In this document: one piece after another, positions 36,572 through 46,298 of the stretch
Layout of the letters: every line of letters starts with the position of its first letter
Position numbering within the stretch: the first letter of the stretch is position 1
From: Bacteroidota bacterium
GTDB lineage: Bacteria; Bacteroidota; Bacteroidia; Bacteroidales; GCA-2748055
Assembly: GCA_024640885.1 (NCBI GenBank)
Contig: JAHEEC010000001.1
Span: 16,624-80,623, forward strand
Length of the DNA stretch: 64,000 bases
Direction of reading: 5' to 3'
Made by a program: the position numbers and the translations under genes
Notes under the pieces: generated by a model
Told to the model about the DNA's origin: nothing
What the model saw: only the letters and a program-made list of their open reading frames with translations
Databases searched by the model: none

Positions 36572-38344
36572 TCAATCCTCTGAAAAATGCCGGAGCATTT
36601 CCCGGTAGGAGGAGAAGACACGGGCGCGGGAGACAAATCCAAGGTACCTGCCATTGCGCAGGACCGGAATGTTGTACCTCTGGCTTTCGGTGAATACCCT
36701 GGCAACCTCCTCCATCTGGTCGGTGCTTTCAATGGTCCATTCAGGGCTGATCATCAGGTCACTGATCCTGGTGGTATCATACATCTCCTGGTTGAACATG
36801 ATGTGCCTGATGTCATCAAGTTTTACGATCCCCAGCAGGTTCTGCTTTTCATCGACCACGGGGTAAATGTTCCTGCTTGAATTGGTGATCACCTTGATCA
36901 GGTCACGGAGGGTGGAATCGGCCCTGACGGTCCTGAAATTGGTCTCGATCAGGTCTGTGACCTTCATCATTAACAGGATGTTCCTGTCCTTGTGATGGGT
37001 CATCAATTCTCCGCGTTGTGCCAGCTGGACTGTGTATACAGAGTTCTTCACGAAGTACCTGGCCGTTCCAAAGGAGATGGTGGAAGCCAGCATCAGGGGA
37101 AAAAAGAGTTCATACCCTCCCGTTATCTCCGCGATCAGGAAGATGGCCGTCAGGGGGGCATGGATCACCCCTGCGATCATGCCCGCCATCCCCACCAGTA
37201 CCATGTTGCTCACCGAAACGTCAAATCCGAACTGGTTCAGTGATACGCCAAACAGGAGCCCCATGTTGGCACCCATGAAAAGTGCAGGGGCAAAGATCCC
37301 CCCGATGCCTCCTGCGGCAAAGGTAAGTGTGGCTGCCACCACTTTGATCCCGATCAGCACGAGGATATAGATGAACAGGAGGGCAAAGGTCTGGTTCCAT
37401 CCCTCAAAGAATGTATTGTCGAAAAGGTGGATGTACTCACCCCTCAGTCCCAGGTTCACCACCTCATATCCTTCCCCGTAGAGGGAAGGGAAAAGAAAAA
37501 TGATCACACCCAGAAGGCTGCCGGCCACCAGGAGCCTCTTCCATGGATTCCGGAAGCGATCGAAAAATCCTGAAATAAAGATGTAGCTTCTGGTGAAATA
37601 GACCGACAGCAATCCAACCAGCACCCCCAGGATCAGGTAAAAATGGATCTGCCCCATCTGGAAACTTTCCGAAACCTGGAAAGGATAAAGCACATTCTGA
37701 CCCAGGAACAGGTATGAGGTCATTGCCCCTGTGGCGGAGGCAATCAGCAGCGGGATGACAGCCCACATGGTCAGGTCAAGCATAATCACCTCCAGGGCAA
37801 ATACAATGCCTGCGATGGGTGCTTTAAAGATCGCCGACATGGCCCCTGCGCAGGCGCAAGAAATCAACAGTGTAATCTCTTTATAGCTGAGCTTAAGTAA
37901 TTTGCCAAGGCTTGACCCAATGGCCCCTCCCGTGGCCACCGTGGGGCCTTCCAATCCCACAGACCCGCCGAAACCAACTGTCAGCGCGCTGGAGATAATG
38001 CTTGAATAGAGGTTGTGGGACTTGATAATTCCATTGGCTTTGGATATGGAGAAGAGCACGCCTGGAATACCGTGCCCGACCGGCTTCTTATTGATATATC
38101 TGATAAATACAACCGCCAGTGCGATCCCCACGATGGGCAGGATGAAGATATAGAACCTGCTGTAATCGCCGTTAAAACCATTTTCCAGTGCCGCACGTAT
38201 AAAGTGCACCAGGTTTTTAATGATCACCGCTGCAAGACCCACACCCAGGCCCACCATGGCAGCCAGGAAGTAGAGGAACCTGTGGCCTGTTAAATACCTG
38301 TTTTTTAGACTATTAAACCAATTAATTACGCGATTTTCTGACAT
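36572..38344 (-). CDS. ClC-family chloride channel/antiporter with CBS pair
   Basis: 590 residues. The membrane part has the ClC selectivity motifs GGSVGLEGP (with the gating Glu) and GGIFAPALF. About ten hydrophobic segments fill residues ~18-430, followed by two CBS domains (from ~445) that sense adenine nucleotides in related proteins. Whether it is a channel or a Cl-/H+ exchanger is not certain from sequence. Its promoter is divergent from that of the Fn3 gene. A functional tie to the apr-qmo operon downstream is not indicated. Confidence 0.92.
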   Translation of the reverse strand: MSENRVINWFNSLKNRYLTGHRFLYFLAAMVGLGVGLAAVIIKNLVHFIRAALENGFNGDYSRFYIFILPIVGIALAVVFIRYINKKPVGHGIPGVLFSISKANGIIKSHNLYSSIISSALTVGFGGSVGLEGPTVATGGAIGSSLGKLLKLSYKEITLLISCACAGAMSAIFKAPIAGIVFALEVIMLDLTMWAVIPLLIASATGAMTSYLFLGQNVLYPFQVSESFQMGQIHFYLILGVLVGLLSVYFTRSYIFISGFFDRFRNPWKRLLVAGSLLGVIIFLFPSLYGEGYEVVNLGLRGEYIHLFDNTFFEGWNQTFALLFIYILVLIGIKVVAATLTFAAGGIGGIFAPALFMGANMGLLFGVSLNQFGFDVSVSNMVLVGMAGMIAGVIHAPLTAIFLIAEITGGYELFFPLMLASTISFGTARYFVKNSVYTVQLAQRGELMTHHKDRNILLMMKVTDLIETNFRTVRADSTLRDLIKVITNSSRNIYPVVDEKQNLLGIVKLDDIRHIMFNQEMYDTTRISDLMISPEWTIESTDQMEEVARVFTESQRYNIPVLRNGRYLGFVSRARVFSSYREMLRHFSED

Positions 38345-38351
38345 GGCATGA

Positions 38352-38359
38352 CAAAATTA
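38352..38359 (-). promoter_or_regulatory. -7 element of the ClC gene
   Basis: TAATTTTG on the minus strand, 7 bases before the ATG at 38344, with a CTTG about 21 bases upstream. The predicted start site nearly coincides with the start codon, so the mRNA may have little or no leader. Confidence 0.45.
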
Positions 38360-38406
38360 GCATTTTAGGGAGCAGAACAACAAGGAATGCTGAAAATAGA
38401 ATATGT

Positions 38407-38414
38407 TATCTTTG
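38407..38414 (+). promoter_or_regulatory. -7 element of the Fn3/CHU_C gene
   Basis: TATCTTTG matches TAnnTTTG and lies 48 bases before the ATG at 38463. No clear TTTG is found at the -33 position. Confidence 0.45.
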
Positions 38415-38462
38415 TCTGGGAATTGGCGGAAATAATACCAGGGGCACAACGTTTTATAGGAT

Positions 38463-39980
38463 ATGACTGGGAGACAAAAATATAGGGGGATGATCCGGAC
38501 ATTGATTGCATTGGTGCTCCTGTATACATCTTCCCAACTTCTCTTTTCCCAGGGAACCTTACCGGATATCCCTGATATCATAAGGGTAACGGTGGACCAT
38601 GGTGACGGTGGTGTACTGATCCAGTGGGAACCCAGCGCTGATTCTGACATTGAGTTCTATACCATTTACAAACAAAGGGACCAGGTTTTTGAGATTGTGG
38701 CCACCATTTCCGCCGATAGCGTTAAATTTAAGCACCTGGGAGGTGGCGGCAGGAATCTTTCATATGCGGTCACAGCTGTTGATTCCTCGGGTAACGAAAG
38801 CCTGTTTGCCGATAATGTGCACAGGGCGGTTTCTGCCACTGTTGAATTTGATCCCTGCGTTCCCACCAACACCCTCACCTGGAATGGTTATACTGGATGG
38901 GAGAATCACATCGCGGGCTACAGGATCTACGGGGGAATTCAGGGATCCACGCTTCCATTGCTTGGCTTCGTCTCCTCTTCCACGCAGCACTTCTCCCACA
39001 CCGGGATCACTGTGGGGATGCTTTATGATTATTATATCGAAACGGTCCACATCAGCGGTCTTGTTTCCCTTTCAGCCATCGAAACCATTTCTTCCCTTTA
39101 CCCTGAAGCACCCCGGTTCCTCTCTGTGGATTGGGTCTCTGTGACCGGCCCCGGCACCGTTGAACTTCAGTTTAGTGTGGATGTGGAGAGCGCGGTCAAT
39201 GATTTCAGGGTAATGAAAAGAAGCGGGCCAGACACCCCGTTTATACAGGTGCAGGAGATCCTGGATGCCATCGGCTCCACCCAATTGATCGAGGATCACT
39301 TTCCCACCTCTGCGAACACTTTTGAATACCAGGTGCAGTCCATTTTTTCCCCTCCCTCCTGCAGCGCACCCATCGTGATCTCCACATCCAATTCGGGGAC
39401 AAATATCTTACTTGAATATGAGTTTGACGACCACTCTGTGTTCCTGAACTGGACCCCCTACAACCAATATGCCAACGGACTGTCGGGATATACCATACAG
39501 CGGAGGAGCGGGAACGGGGCGTTCCTTGATCTGCAAACAGTGGCGCCCGGCACTACTTCCTGGACGGAGACTGTACAGTCCATAATCGATGGTTTTCAAC
39601 CGGGGGAGGTGCAGTACCGTGTAATTGCGAAGGGAAACCAGGGTGGAACAGGCAATCCGGGCCAAAGTGTTTCAAACATTGTATCTGTGGGGGTGGAAAC
39701 CACCCTGAAATTACCCAGTGCATTCACCCCGGGAAGCAATGACATGAACTTTGAGTTCAAACCGATCATTGATTTTGCACCCAAAGATTATCGCATGATG
39801 GTCCTGGACCGAAGTGGTCGAAAACTGTTTGAAACCAATGATCCCGGCCAGGGATGGGACGGGCGATCCGGAAACGGGCATTTCGTAAGTGAAGGGGTTT
39901 ATATCTACTACATCCAGTTTACGGATTATACGGGGCGCTTCAAATCATTCACCGGGAATTTAACGGTCTTGTATCCCTGA
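38463..39980 (+). CDS. Secreted Fn3-domain protein with gliding-motility C-terminal (CHU_C) sorting domain
   Basis: 505 residues. The signal peptide is probably MIRTLIALVLLYTSSQLLFSQ, from the internal Met at residue 10. Three or four Fn3-like domains follow (GDGGVLIQWEPSADSDIEFYTIY, LTWNGYTGWENHIAGYRIY, VFLNWTPYNQYANGLSGYTI). The end is the CHU_C / TIGR04131 domain: LPSAFTPGSNDMNFEFKP...GWDGRSGNGHFVSEGVYIYYIQF, a T9SS signal distinct from the type A domains elsewhere in the window. It is likely a surface or released adhesin-like protein. No catalytic motif. It stands alone upstream of rel. Confidence 0.87.
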   Translation: MTGRQKYRGMIRTLIALVLLYTSSQLLFSQGTLPDIPDIIRVTVDHGDGGVLIQWEPSADSDIEFYTIYKQRDQVFEIVATISADSVKFKHLGGGGRNLSYAVTAVDSSGNESLFADNVHRAVSATVEFDPCVPTNTLTWNGYTGWENHIAGYRIYGGIQGSTLPLLGFVSSSTQHFSHTGITVGMLYDYYIETVHISGLVSLSAIETISSLYPEAPRFLSVDWVSVTGPGTVELQFSVDVESAVNDFRVMKRSGPDTPFIQVQEILDAIGSTQLIEDHFPTSANTFEYQVQSIFSPPSCSAPIVISTSNSGTNILLEYEFDDHSVFLNWTPYNQYANGLSGYTIQRRSGNGAFLDLQTVAPGTTSWTETVQSIIDGFQPGEVQYRVIAKGNQGGTGNPGQSVSNIVSVGVETTLKLPSAFTPGSNDMNFEFKPIIDFAPKDYRMMVLDRSGRKLFETNDPGQGWDGRSGNGHFVSEGVYIYYIQFTDYTGRFKSFTGNLTVLYP

Positions 39981-40025
39981 TTCAAAAAATTATCGTTACT
40001 CCCTGCGCCCTTTCCATAATATCAC

Positions 40026-40033
40026 TAATTTTG
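40026..40033 (+). promoter_or_regulatory. -7 element of the rel/spoT gene
   Basis: TAATTTTG matches TAnnTTTG exactly. It overlaps the TTG that the ORF track uses as start (40031), so translation must begin later, at the ATG at 40064, 30 bases downstream. Confidence 0.55.
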
Positions 40034-40063
40034 TGTATCCAGAATGGTACTGGGTTACAGCTT

Positions 40064-42283
40064 ATGGAGGAAAAAATAATCACCGAAGAAGTTAAAATCA
40101 ACGAGCTGCTCGAACGACTGATCAGGAACTGTTCCTATTGCAAATCAGCCAAGGACGAGAAAATGATCAGGAAAGCCTTTAAGATGGCCGATGAGGCACA
40201 TAAAGGCATGCGCAGAAAGTCGGGAGATCCATTCATAATCCATCCCCTGGAAGTGGCCCTGATCGTCAGTGAAGAGATCGGACTCGGAGTGACCAGCACC
40301 GTGTGTGCCATCCTGCATGATGTGGTGGAGGATACTGACCTGACCATCGAGGATATTGAAAATGCCTTTGGGAAAAAAATCGCTTCCATTATCGATGGAC
40401 TCACCAAGATCTCAGGTGTTTTTGACAAGGAATCCAACTCTCTCCAGGCAGAGAACTTCCGCAAAATGCTCCTCACCCTTTCCGATGACGTGAGGGTGAT
40501 CTTTATTAAACTGGCCGACAGGCTCCACAACATGAGGACCCTTGATTCGCTGCCACGAAACAAACAGATGAAGATCGCCGGGGAGACCATATACCTTTAT
40601 GCACCCCTGGCCCACCGCCTGGGATTGTATGCATTGAAATCGGAACTTGAGGACCTCAGCCTGAAATACAGGTACCCTGAAGTATACAACGAGATCTCTG
40701 AGAAGATCAAGCTGACCGAGGAGCGGCGGCTTCACCTGATCAATCACTTTTCATTGCCCATTATCGATGCCCTGGAGAAGAACTCTTTCAAGTTCAACAT
40801 TACCGGCAGGCCCAAATCCATTTACTCCGTATGGCAGAAAATGCACCAGAAAAATGTGACCTTCGAGGAGATCTATGACCTGTTCGCCATCCGGATTGTG
40901 TTCCAACCCAAGCCTGGCCTCCCCGAGAAAACACAATGCTGGACCATTTACTCCATCATTACTGATATCTATGCACCAAAGCCCGAGCGGATCCGAGACT
41001 GGGTATCCACACCCAAAGCCAATGGGTATGAAGCCCTGCACACCACGGTAATGGGACCCAACGGGAAATGGATGGAGGTTCAGATCCGTTCAAAGCGCAT
41101 GGATGAAATCGCTGAACGCGGTTTTGCCGCCCACTGGAAGTACAAAGACAAGTCGGCCCCCGAATCGGAACTGGATAAGTGGATCAAACGGATCAGGGAG
41201 ACCCTGGAGTCCCCTTCCGCTGACGCCATGGAATTCCTGGATGATTTCAAACTGAACCTCTTCTCCTCGGAGATCATGGTATTCACCCCCAAAGGACACA
41301 TCTTTACCCTTCCGGCCCAGTCCACTGCCCTGGATTTTGCTTATGACATCCATACCGAGATCGGGAACAAGGCCATCGGAGCCAAAGTGAACCACCGCCT
41401 GGTTCCACTGAGTCATACACTCGCCAGCGGCGACCAGGTGGAGATTCTCACATCGGATGTTCAAAAACCCACCGTGGAGTGGTACCATTTTGTAACCACG
41501 GTCAAGGCGAAAACCTCCATTAAAAACGCCCTGAAAGCCGAAACCAAGAACCGGACCGAGGTGGGCAAGACCATGCTTACGGAAAAGCTGAAGGAGCTGA
41601 ACCTCACACCCAGCTCAAGGATCCTGAAGAAGCTTGTGCCTGCATACGAATCGACCCACAAGGATGAACTTTACTCAAAGATCGGAAGCGGGCTCATCAA
41701 CCTGGACGAACTGAAGGAGGTCCTGAGCAAAAACACCAAGAACAAGTGGGTAAGGGTTTGGGACGTTTCACTGGGAAGAACACAGAAAAAAACAGGCCAG
41801 AAGGATGAATTTGACTCCAAAGGCACACTGATCCTCAGGGAGGCCATGGAGGATGAGGAGAGCAACTATTACCTGGCCAAATGCTGCAATCCCATTCCCG
41901 GAGATGAAGTGGTGGCGGTCAGGCAGGAGAACGGTACCCTGCTGATCCACCGTACAGACTGCACCACGGCGGTGAAAATAATGTCAAGACAGGGGGACAA
42001 GCTGGTGGCTGCCAAATGGACCCAGCATAAGGTCCTTTCCTACCTGGCCCGGATCCAGTTAAACGGGTGGGACCGGTTCGGGGTATACAACTCCATTACC
42101 AATACAATTACCAAAGAGTTGAACATCAGCATGCGGACCATCAACCTGCATGGACACGATGGGATCTTTGACGGGACCATCGACCTGTATGTGCACAATA
42201 CCAATGACCTTAACAACCTTATTCTAAACCTTATGAAGCTTAAGGGTGTGGAATCGGTGCACAGGGTTGAGGTGAAGGAGTAA
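40064..42283 (+). CDS. Bifunctional (p)ppGpp synthetase/hydrolase (Rel/SpoT)
   Basis: 739 residues from ATG 40064. The track adds 11 residues from a TTG inside the promoter. Order: HD hydrolase domain (HPLEVALIVSEE, ILHDVVEDTDLT, FIKLADRLHNMRTL, ~45-190), synthetase domain (ITGRPKSIYSVWQKM, DLFAIRIVF, EVQIRSKRMDEIAERGFAAHWKYK, ~230-370), TGS domain (VFTPKGHIFTLPAQSTALDFAY), a conserved-cysteine/zinc region (LAKCCNPIPGDEVV) and a C-terminal ACT domain. Both active sites keep their key motifs, so it should both make and degrade the alarmone. It sits alone with its own promoter. Confidence 0.95.
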   Translation: MEEKIITEEVKINELLERLIRNCSYCKSAKDEKMIRKAFKMADEAHKGMRRKSGDPFIIHPLEVALIVSEEIGLGVTSTVCAILHDVVEDTDLTIEDIENAFGKKIASIIDGLTKISGVFDKESNSLQAENFRKMLLTLSDDVRVIFIKLADRLHNMRTLDSLPRNKQMKIAGETIYLYAPLAHRLGLYALKSELEDLSLKYRYPEVYNEISEKIKLTEERRLHLINHFSLPIIDALEKNSFKFNITGRPKSIYSVWQKMHQKNVTFEEIYDLFAIRIVFQPKPGLPEKTQCWTIYSIITDIYAPKPERIRDWVSTPKANGYEALHTTVMGPNGKWMEVQIRSKRMDEIAERGFAAHWKYKDKSAPESELDKWIKRIRETLESPSADAMEFLDDFKLNLFSSEIMVFTPKGHIFTLPAQSTALDFAYDIHTEIGNKAIGAKVNHRLVPLSHTLASGDQVEILTSDVQKPTVEWYHFVTTVKAKTSIKNALKAETKNRTEVGKTMLTEKLKELNLTPSSRILKKLVPAYESTHKDELYSKIGSGLINLDELKEVLSKNTKNKWVRVWDVSLGRTQKKTGQKDEFDSKGTLILREAMEDEESNYYLAKCCNPIPGDEVVAVRQENGTLLIHRTDCTTAVKIMSRQGDKLVAAKWTQHKVLSYLARIQLNGWDRFGVYNSITNTITKELNISMRTINLHGHDGIFDGTIDLYVHNTNDLNNLILNLMKLKGVESVHRVEVKE

Positions 42284-42352
42284 ATTTCCATCTTTATCTG
42301 TTCTAAATTAAAATTATTGCTATCTTAGCATGGCAATTTTTACCTGACCATT

Positions 42353-42808
42353 ATGGTGCATGAGGAGACGAAAGATACTGTGAAACAGATATTCACAGAA
42401 TACCTTGAAAAGAGAGGACACCGTAAAACTCCTGAACGCTACGCAATTCTGGATGAGATCTATTCAAGAGATGGCCACTTCGATATAGAATCCCTCTATA
42501 TCTTCATGAAGAATAAGAACTACAGGGTCAGCCGTGCTACCCTGTACAATACCATTGAATTGCTGCTGGACTGCAGCCTGGTGGTAAAGCATCAGTTTGG
42601 AAAGAATATTGCCCAGTTCGAAAAGGCATACCATTGCATGCAACACGATCACCTGATTGATTTGAACACTGGGAATGTGATTGAATTCTGTGATCCAAGG
42701 ATCGAGGAGATCATCAAAACCGCCTGTGAACTGAACAACTTCTCACCCAGTCATCACTCTCTCTATATCTATGGACGGAGCAAGAATGAGTCCGATGGTG
42801 AAAAATAG
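42353..42808 (+). CDS. Fur-family metal-dependent regulator lacking the structural CxxC
   Basis: 151 residues. The winged helix includes HRKTPERYAILDEIYSRDGHFDIESLY and RVSRATLYNTIELLLDCSLV, both typical of Fur/PerR/Zur. The dimer domain has the regulatory HDHLID motif, but the cysteines usual at HDHLICxxCG are replaced (HDHLIDLNTG), so the structural zinc site is absent. Bacteroidota Fur proteins with this change are known to me from memory. Which metal or stress it senses is open. It lies between rel and purA with a terminator after it. Confidence 0.9.
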   Translation: MVHEETKDTVKQIFTEYLEKRGHRKTPERYAILDEIYSRDGHFDIESLYIFMKNKNYRVSRATLYNTIELLLDCSLVVKHQFGKNIAQFEKAYHCMQHDHLIDLNTGNVIEFCDPRIEEIIKTACELNNFSPSHHSLYIYGRSKNESDGEK

Positions 42809-42826
42809 TTCAAATCTTTGATCCAC

Positions 42827-42851
42827 AATCCCTCCCCACAGAGGGATTTTT
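42827..42851 (+). terminator. Intrinsic terminator after the Fur-family gene
   Basis: AATCCCTC (42827-42834), loop CCCACA, GAGGGATT (42841-42848), the T run continuing TTTTC. The 8-base perfect stem with T tract lies 19 bases after the stop codon and well before purA. A second small hairpin (GCCGG-AACA-CCGGC, 42876-42889) follows. Confidence 0.85.
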
Positions 42852-42924
42852 TCTTATTTTTACCCAACCTTAAATGCCGGAACACCGGCTTATTTTGTGC
42901 CAAAATCTCACAATTTAGAATTAC

Positions 42925-44181
42925 ATGAAAGTTGATGTTCTTTTAGGCCTCCAGTGGGGAGATGAAGGTAAGGGAAAAGTGGTTGATGTACTGACCCCCC
43001 GCTATGATATCATCACCCGCTTCCAGGGAGGGCCCAATGCGGGCCATACCCTCGAGTTTAACAATCACAAACACATCCTCCACAATATTCCATCTGGTAT
43101 TTTCCGCGAAGATAAACTGAACATGATCACCAATGGAGTGGTACTGGATCCCATTGTTTTTAAGCGTGAGATTGATTCTCTGGAGGCTATGGGAATTGAT
43201 CTGACGAAAAATCTCTGGATATCAAGGAGGGCTCACCTCATCCTGCCCACCCACCGGATCCTGGACGCTGCTTCGGAAGCTGCCAAGGGAAAATCCAAGA
43301 TCGGTTCCACACTGAAGGGAATAGGTCCGACCTACATGGACAAGACAGGCCGGAACGGACTCCGGGTCGGGGATCTGGATCTCGATTTTGAATCAAAATA
43401 CAAGGCCCTGAAGGCCAAACACCAGGTGCTCCTCAAAATTTATGATTATGAGTACAACATGGATGAAGAGGAGAAATTTTTTGAAGGCATTGAGGTGATC
43501 AGGAAATTCAAGCGCGTCGATACAGAGTATGAGCTGAACAGATTTATGGAACAGGGGAAATCGATCCTGGCCGAGGGTGCCCAGGGCACCCTGCTGGATA
43601 TTGACTTCGGCTCCTACCCTTTCGTCACCTCCTCCAACACCATCTGTGCGGGTGCATGCACCGGCATGGGAATTGCACCCACATCCATCGGAGAGGTCTA
43701 TGGTATTTTCAAAGCCTATTGCACACGCGTGGGAAGCGGCCCGTTCCCCTCCGAACTCCTGGACGATGAGGGAGAGCGTCTGAGGGATATCGGCAAGGAG
43801 TTCGGCTCCACCACAGGGAGGCCGCGCAGGTGTGGATGGCTGGACCTCATTGCATTGAAATACAGCCTTATGCTCAACGGGGTGACCCAGCTTATCATGA
43901 CAAAGACAGATGTGCTGGATACCTTTGAGACCATAAAGGTAGCCACCGCATATTCCATCGACGGGGTCCTCACGGACCAGCTTCCATATAATCTGAGTGC
44001 AGATGTAAAGCCGGTCTATACAGAGATGCAGGGCTGGAAAACCGACCTGACAGGAGTGCGTTCAAAAGAACAATTCCCCAGGGAGCTGAGCGAATACATC
44101 CGTTTCCTTGAAAAAGAGCTCAAGGTACCCATCAAGTTCATCTCCGTAGGCCCTGACAGGGAACAGATTATTACACTATAA
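42925..44181 (+). CDS. purA: Adenylosuccinate synthetase
   Basis: 418 residues. GTP-binding start VDVLLGLQWGDEGKGKVVD with the catalytic Asp and Lys, then GGPNAGHTLEF with the catalytic His. Further family blocks are GSTLKGIGPTYMDK, EGAQGTLLDIDFGSYPFVTSS and GEFGSTTGRPRRCGWLD-like text. It makes adenylosuccinate from IMP and aspartate in AMP synthesis. Full length. A single-gene unit between the Fur-family gene and the acyl-CoA synthetase. Confidence 0.98.
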   Translation: MKVDVLLGLQWGDEGKGKVVDVLTPRYDIITRFQGGPNAGHTLEFNNHKHILHNIPSGIFREDKLNMITNGVVLDPIVFKREIDSLEAMGIDLTKNLWISRRAHLILPTHRILDAASEAAKGKSKIGSTLKGIGPTYMDKTGRNGLRVGDLDLDFESKYKALKAKHQVLLKIYDYEYNMDEEEKFFEGIEVIRKFKRVDTEYELNRFMEQGKSILAEGAQGTLLDIDFGSYPFVTSSNTICAGACTGMGIAPTSIGEVYGIFKAYCTRVGSGPFPSELLDDEGERLRDIGKEFGSTTGRPRRCGWLDLIALKYSLMLNGVTQLIMTKTDVLDTFETIKVATAYSIDGVLTDQLPYNLSADVKPVYTEMQGWKTDLTGVRSKEQFPRELSEYIRFLEKELKVPIKFISVGPDREQIITL

Positions 44182-44340
44182 CCGGGAGCCTCCCGGTATG
44201 CGGCTCCACCTGGAATCACGAACAATGTGATCATTTCCGTTCTGGGAGATGAAATGGCACTTTGTCCCCATGTGATTATTTCATATCTTGACTTTCCGTA
44301 GTGTCACCTTTATGCACATTCACAATTTCAATTTGCTGCC

Positions 44341-46251
44341 ATGAAAACCTTGATCCAATTTTTTGAAGAAAATGTGGAGAAGTTCTTCAACAATCCCTAC
44401 ATGTGGGAAAAAAGGGACGGAGCCTTTCAGCCCACCACCTATGGAGAGATGAAAGAGCTTGTGTACCAGTTTGCTGCAGGTTTGATGACCCTGGGTGTAA
44501 AGAAGGGGGACCGGATCTCACTGCTGGCAGAGGGAAGAACCAGTTGGGTGGTTGCCGAAATGGGAATGTTTTACCTGGGCGCCATTGATGTACCCCTTTC
44601 CATACAATTGAACGAGCCCGCCGATCTCACATTCAGGATGAAACATTCGGGCAGCCGCATGGTCGTGGTATCCTCAAGCCAGCTCACAAAGATCAATGCC
44701 ATAAAAGATAAACTTCCCGACCTGGAAAAGATCATCCTGCTGGACCCAATGGATAGATATGAACCCATGGAGGTATATATGGGCGATCTTATGAAGGAGG
44801 GAAAGAAGCTGCTGGAACAGGATTTTAATTCATTCAGGAAAGTCTATGAATCAGTCGACCCGGATGATATTGCCAACATATGCTATACATCCGGAACCAC
44901 CGCGGATCCAAAAGGCATCATGCTCAGCCAGCGGAACTACACGGCCAATACGGAACAGGCGCTGACTTTGATCACCATACCCCAGGATTTCAAGATGTTC
45001 CTTTTCCTTCCCTGGGACCACAGTTTTGCCCATACCTCGGGTATTTTTTCCATTATGGCCATGGGAGCCAGCCTGGCATCCCTTGAAATGGGCAAGACCT
45101 CATTTGAAACCCGGAAGAATATCCCCAAAAACATCCAGGAGATCAAACCGGAGGTGATGTTCAGCGTACCCACCATTGCCAAGAATTTCAGGAACAACAT
45201 TGAAAGCGGGGTAAGGGCAAAGGGGAAACTGACCTATGCACTGTTTAAGAAAGGACTCCGGATCGCATACAGGTATAACGGGAACGGCTGGGACCGTGGG
45301 AAAGGATTCAAGGCATTGCTGAAGCCCTTCTATAACCTCTTCGATGCGGTTATATTCAGCAAGGTGAGAAATGCCCTGGGTGGGAACATGAGATTCTTCA
45401 TCGGAGGAGGAGCGTTGCTGGATATTGAATTACAGCGGTTCTTTTACGCCATCGGGATCCCCATATACCAGGGTTACGGGCTTACGGAAGCAAGCCCCAT
45501 GATCAGCATCAACAGCCCGGAAAAACATAAGATGGGTGCCTCGGGCCTGATTCCCGAAAACCTGGAGGTGAGGATCTGTAACGATGAAGGAAGTGAGCTC
45601 CCTCTGGGGGAAAAGGGTGAAATCGTGATCAGGGGTGAGAACGTCATGAAGGGATACTGGAAAAACGAGGTGGCCACCGCAGAAACCATCAGGGAGGGAT
45701 GGTTGTTCACAGGTGATATGGGATATATGGATGCTGACGGGTTCCTTTACGTACTCGGAAGATACAAAAGCCTGCTCATCGCCGATGACGGTGAGAAATA
45801 CAGTCCGGAAGGAATTGAGGAAGCATTTTCGGATCAGTCGGAATATATCGATCAATGCCTGTTGCACAACAACCAGAATCCCTATACCGTGGCGCTGGTC
45901 CATCCCGATGCAGAAGCCCTGAAGCGCTATCTGAAGGGCCTGGGACTTTCCCCTGATTCCAGGGAAGGCATCGATGCATGCCTCACCCTGGTGGATAACG
46001 AGGTGAGGGAATACAGGGCAAATGGCAGGTTCGGAAATATGTTCCCCCAGCGCTGGATCCCTGCCAACCTGGGGATCCTGGCAGAAGGATTCTCTGTGGA
46101 GAATAAACTGATGAATCCCATGTTAAAGATCATGCGGCCCAAGGTAGAGGAGCGGTACAGTGAACTCTTTGATTTTCTCTATACGCCCGAATCTAAAAGT
46201 GTGATCAATTCCCGGAATGTGAATTCCATGAAAACGTTGCTTGGAAATTGA
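44341..46251 (+). CDS. Long-chain acyl-CoA synthetase (AMP-binding family)
   Basis: 636 residues of the ANL adenylating fold. The P-loop is NICYTSGTTADPKGIMLSQRNY (~180-201). The A5 motif is YQGYGLTEASPM, A7/A8 region LFTGDMGYMDADGFLYVLGRYKSLLIADDGEKYSPE. The short linker and overall length match bacterial long-chain fatty acyl-CoA ligases of the FAA1-like group. It activates fatty acids with ATP and CoA at the inner membrane. The preceding 159-base gap holds a 7-base hairpin just after purA without a T run. Confidence 0.93.
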   Translation: MKTLIQFFEENVEKFFNNPYMWEKRDGAFQPTTYGEMKELVYQFAAGLMTLGVKKGDRISLLAEGRTSWVVAEMGMFYLGAIDVPLSIQLNEPADLTFRMKHSGSRMVVVSSSQLTKINAIKDKLPDLEKIILLDPMDRYEPMEVYMGDLMKEGKKLLEQDFNSFRKVYESVDPDDIANICYTSGTTADPKGIMLSQRNYTANTEQALTLITIPQDFKMFLFLPWDHSFAHTSGIFSIMAMGASLASLEMGKTSFETRKNIPKNIQEIKPEVMFSVPTIAKNFRNNIESGVRAKGKLTYALFKKGLRIAYRYNGNGWDRGKGFKALLKPFYNLFDAVIFSKVRNALGGNMRFFIGGGALLDIELQRFFYAIGIPIYQGYGLTEASPMISINSPEKHKMGASGLIPENLEVRICNDEGSELPLGEKGEIVIRGENVMKGYWKNEVATAETIREGWLFTGDMGYMDADGFLYVLGRYKSLLIADDGEKYSPEGIEEAFSDQSEYIDQCLLHNNQNPYTVALVHPDAEALKRYLKGLGLSPDSREGIDACLTLVDNEVREYRANGRFGNMFPQRWIPANLGILAEGFSVENKLMNPMLKIMRPKVEERYSELFDFLYTPESKSVINSRNVNSMKTLLGN

Positions 46252-46298
46252 TCCGGGAAAGATTAAAATGATCCTGAATATTTTTAAACCCAGAAATC

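Noticed and set aside
44181-44197. ACCGGGA-GCC-TCCCGGT hairpin after purA as a terminator
   Set aside because: The stem is good but no T run follows, so termination cannot be claimed.
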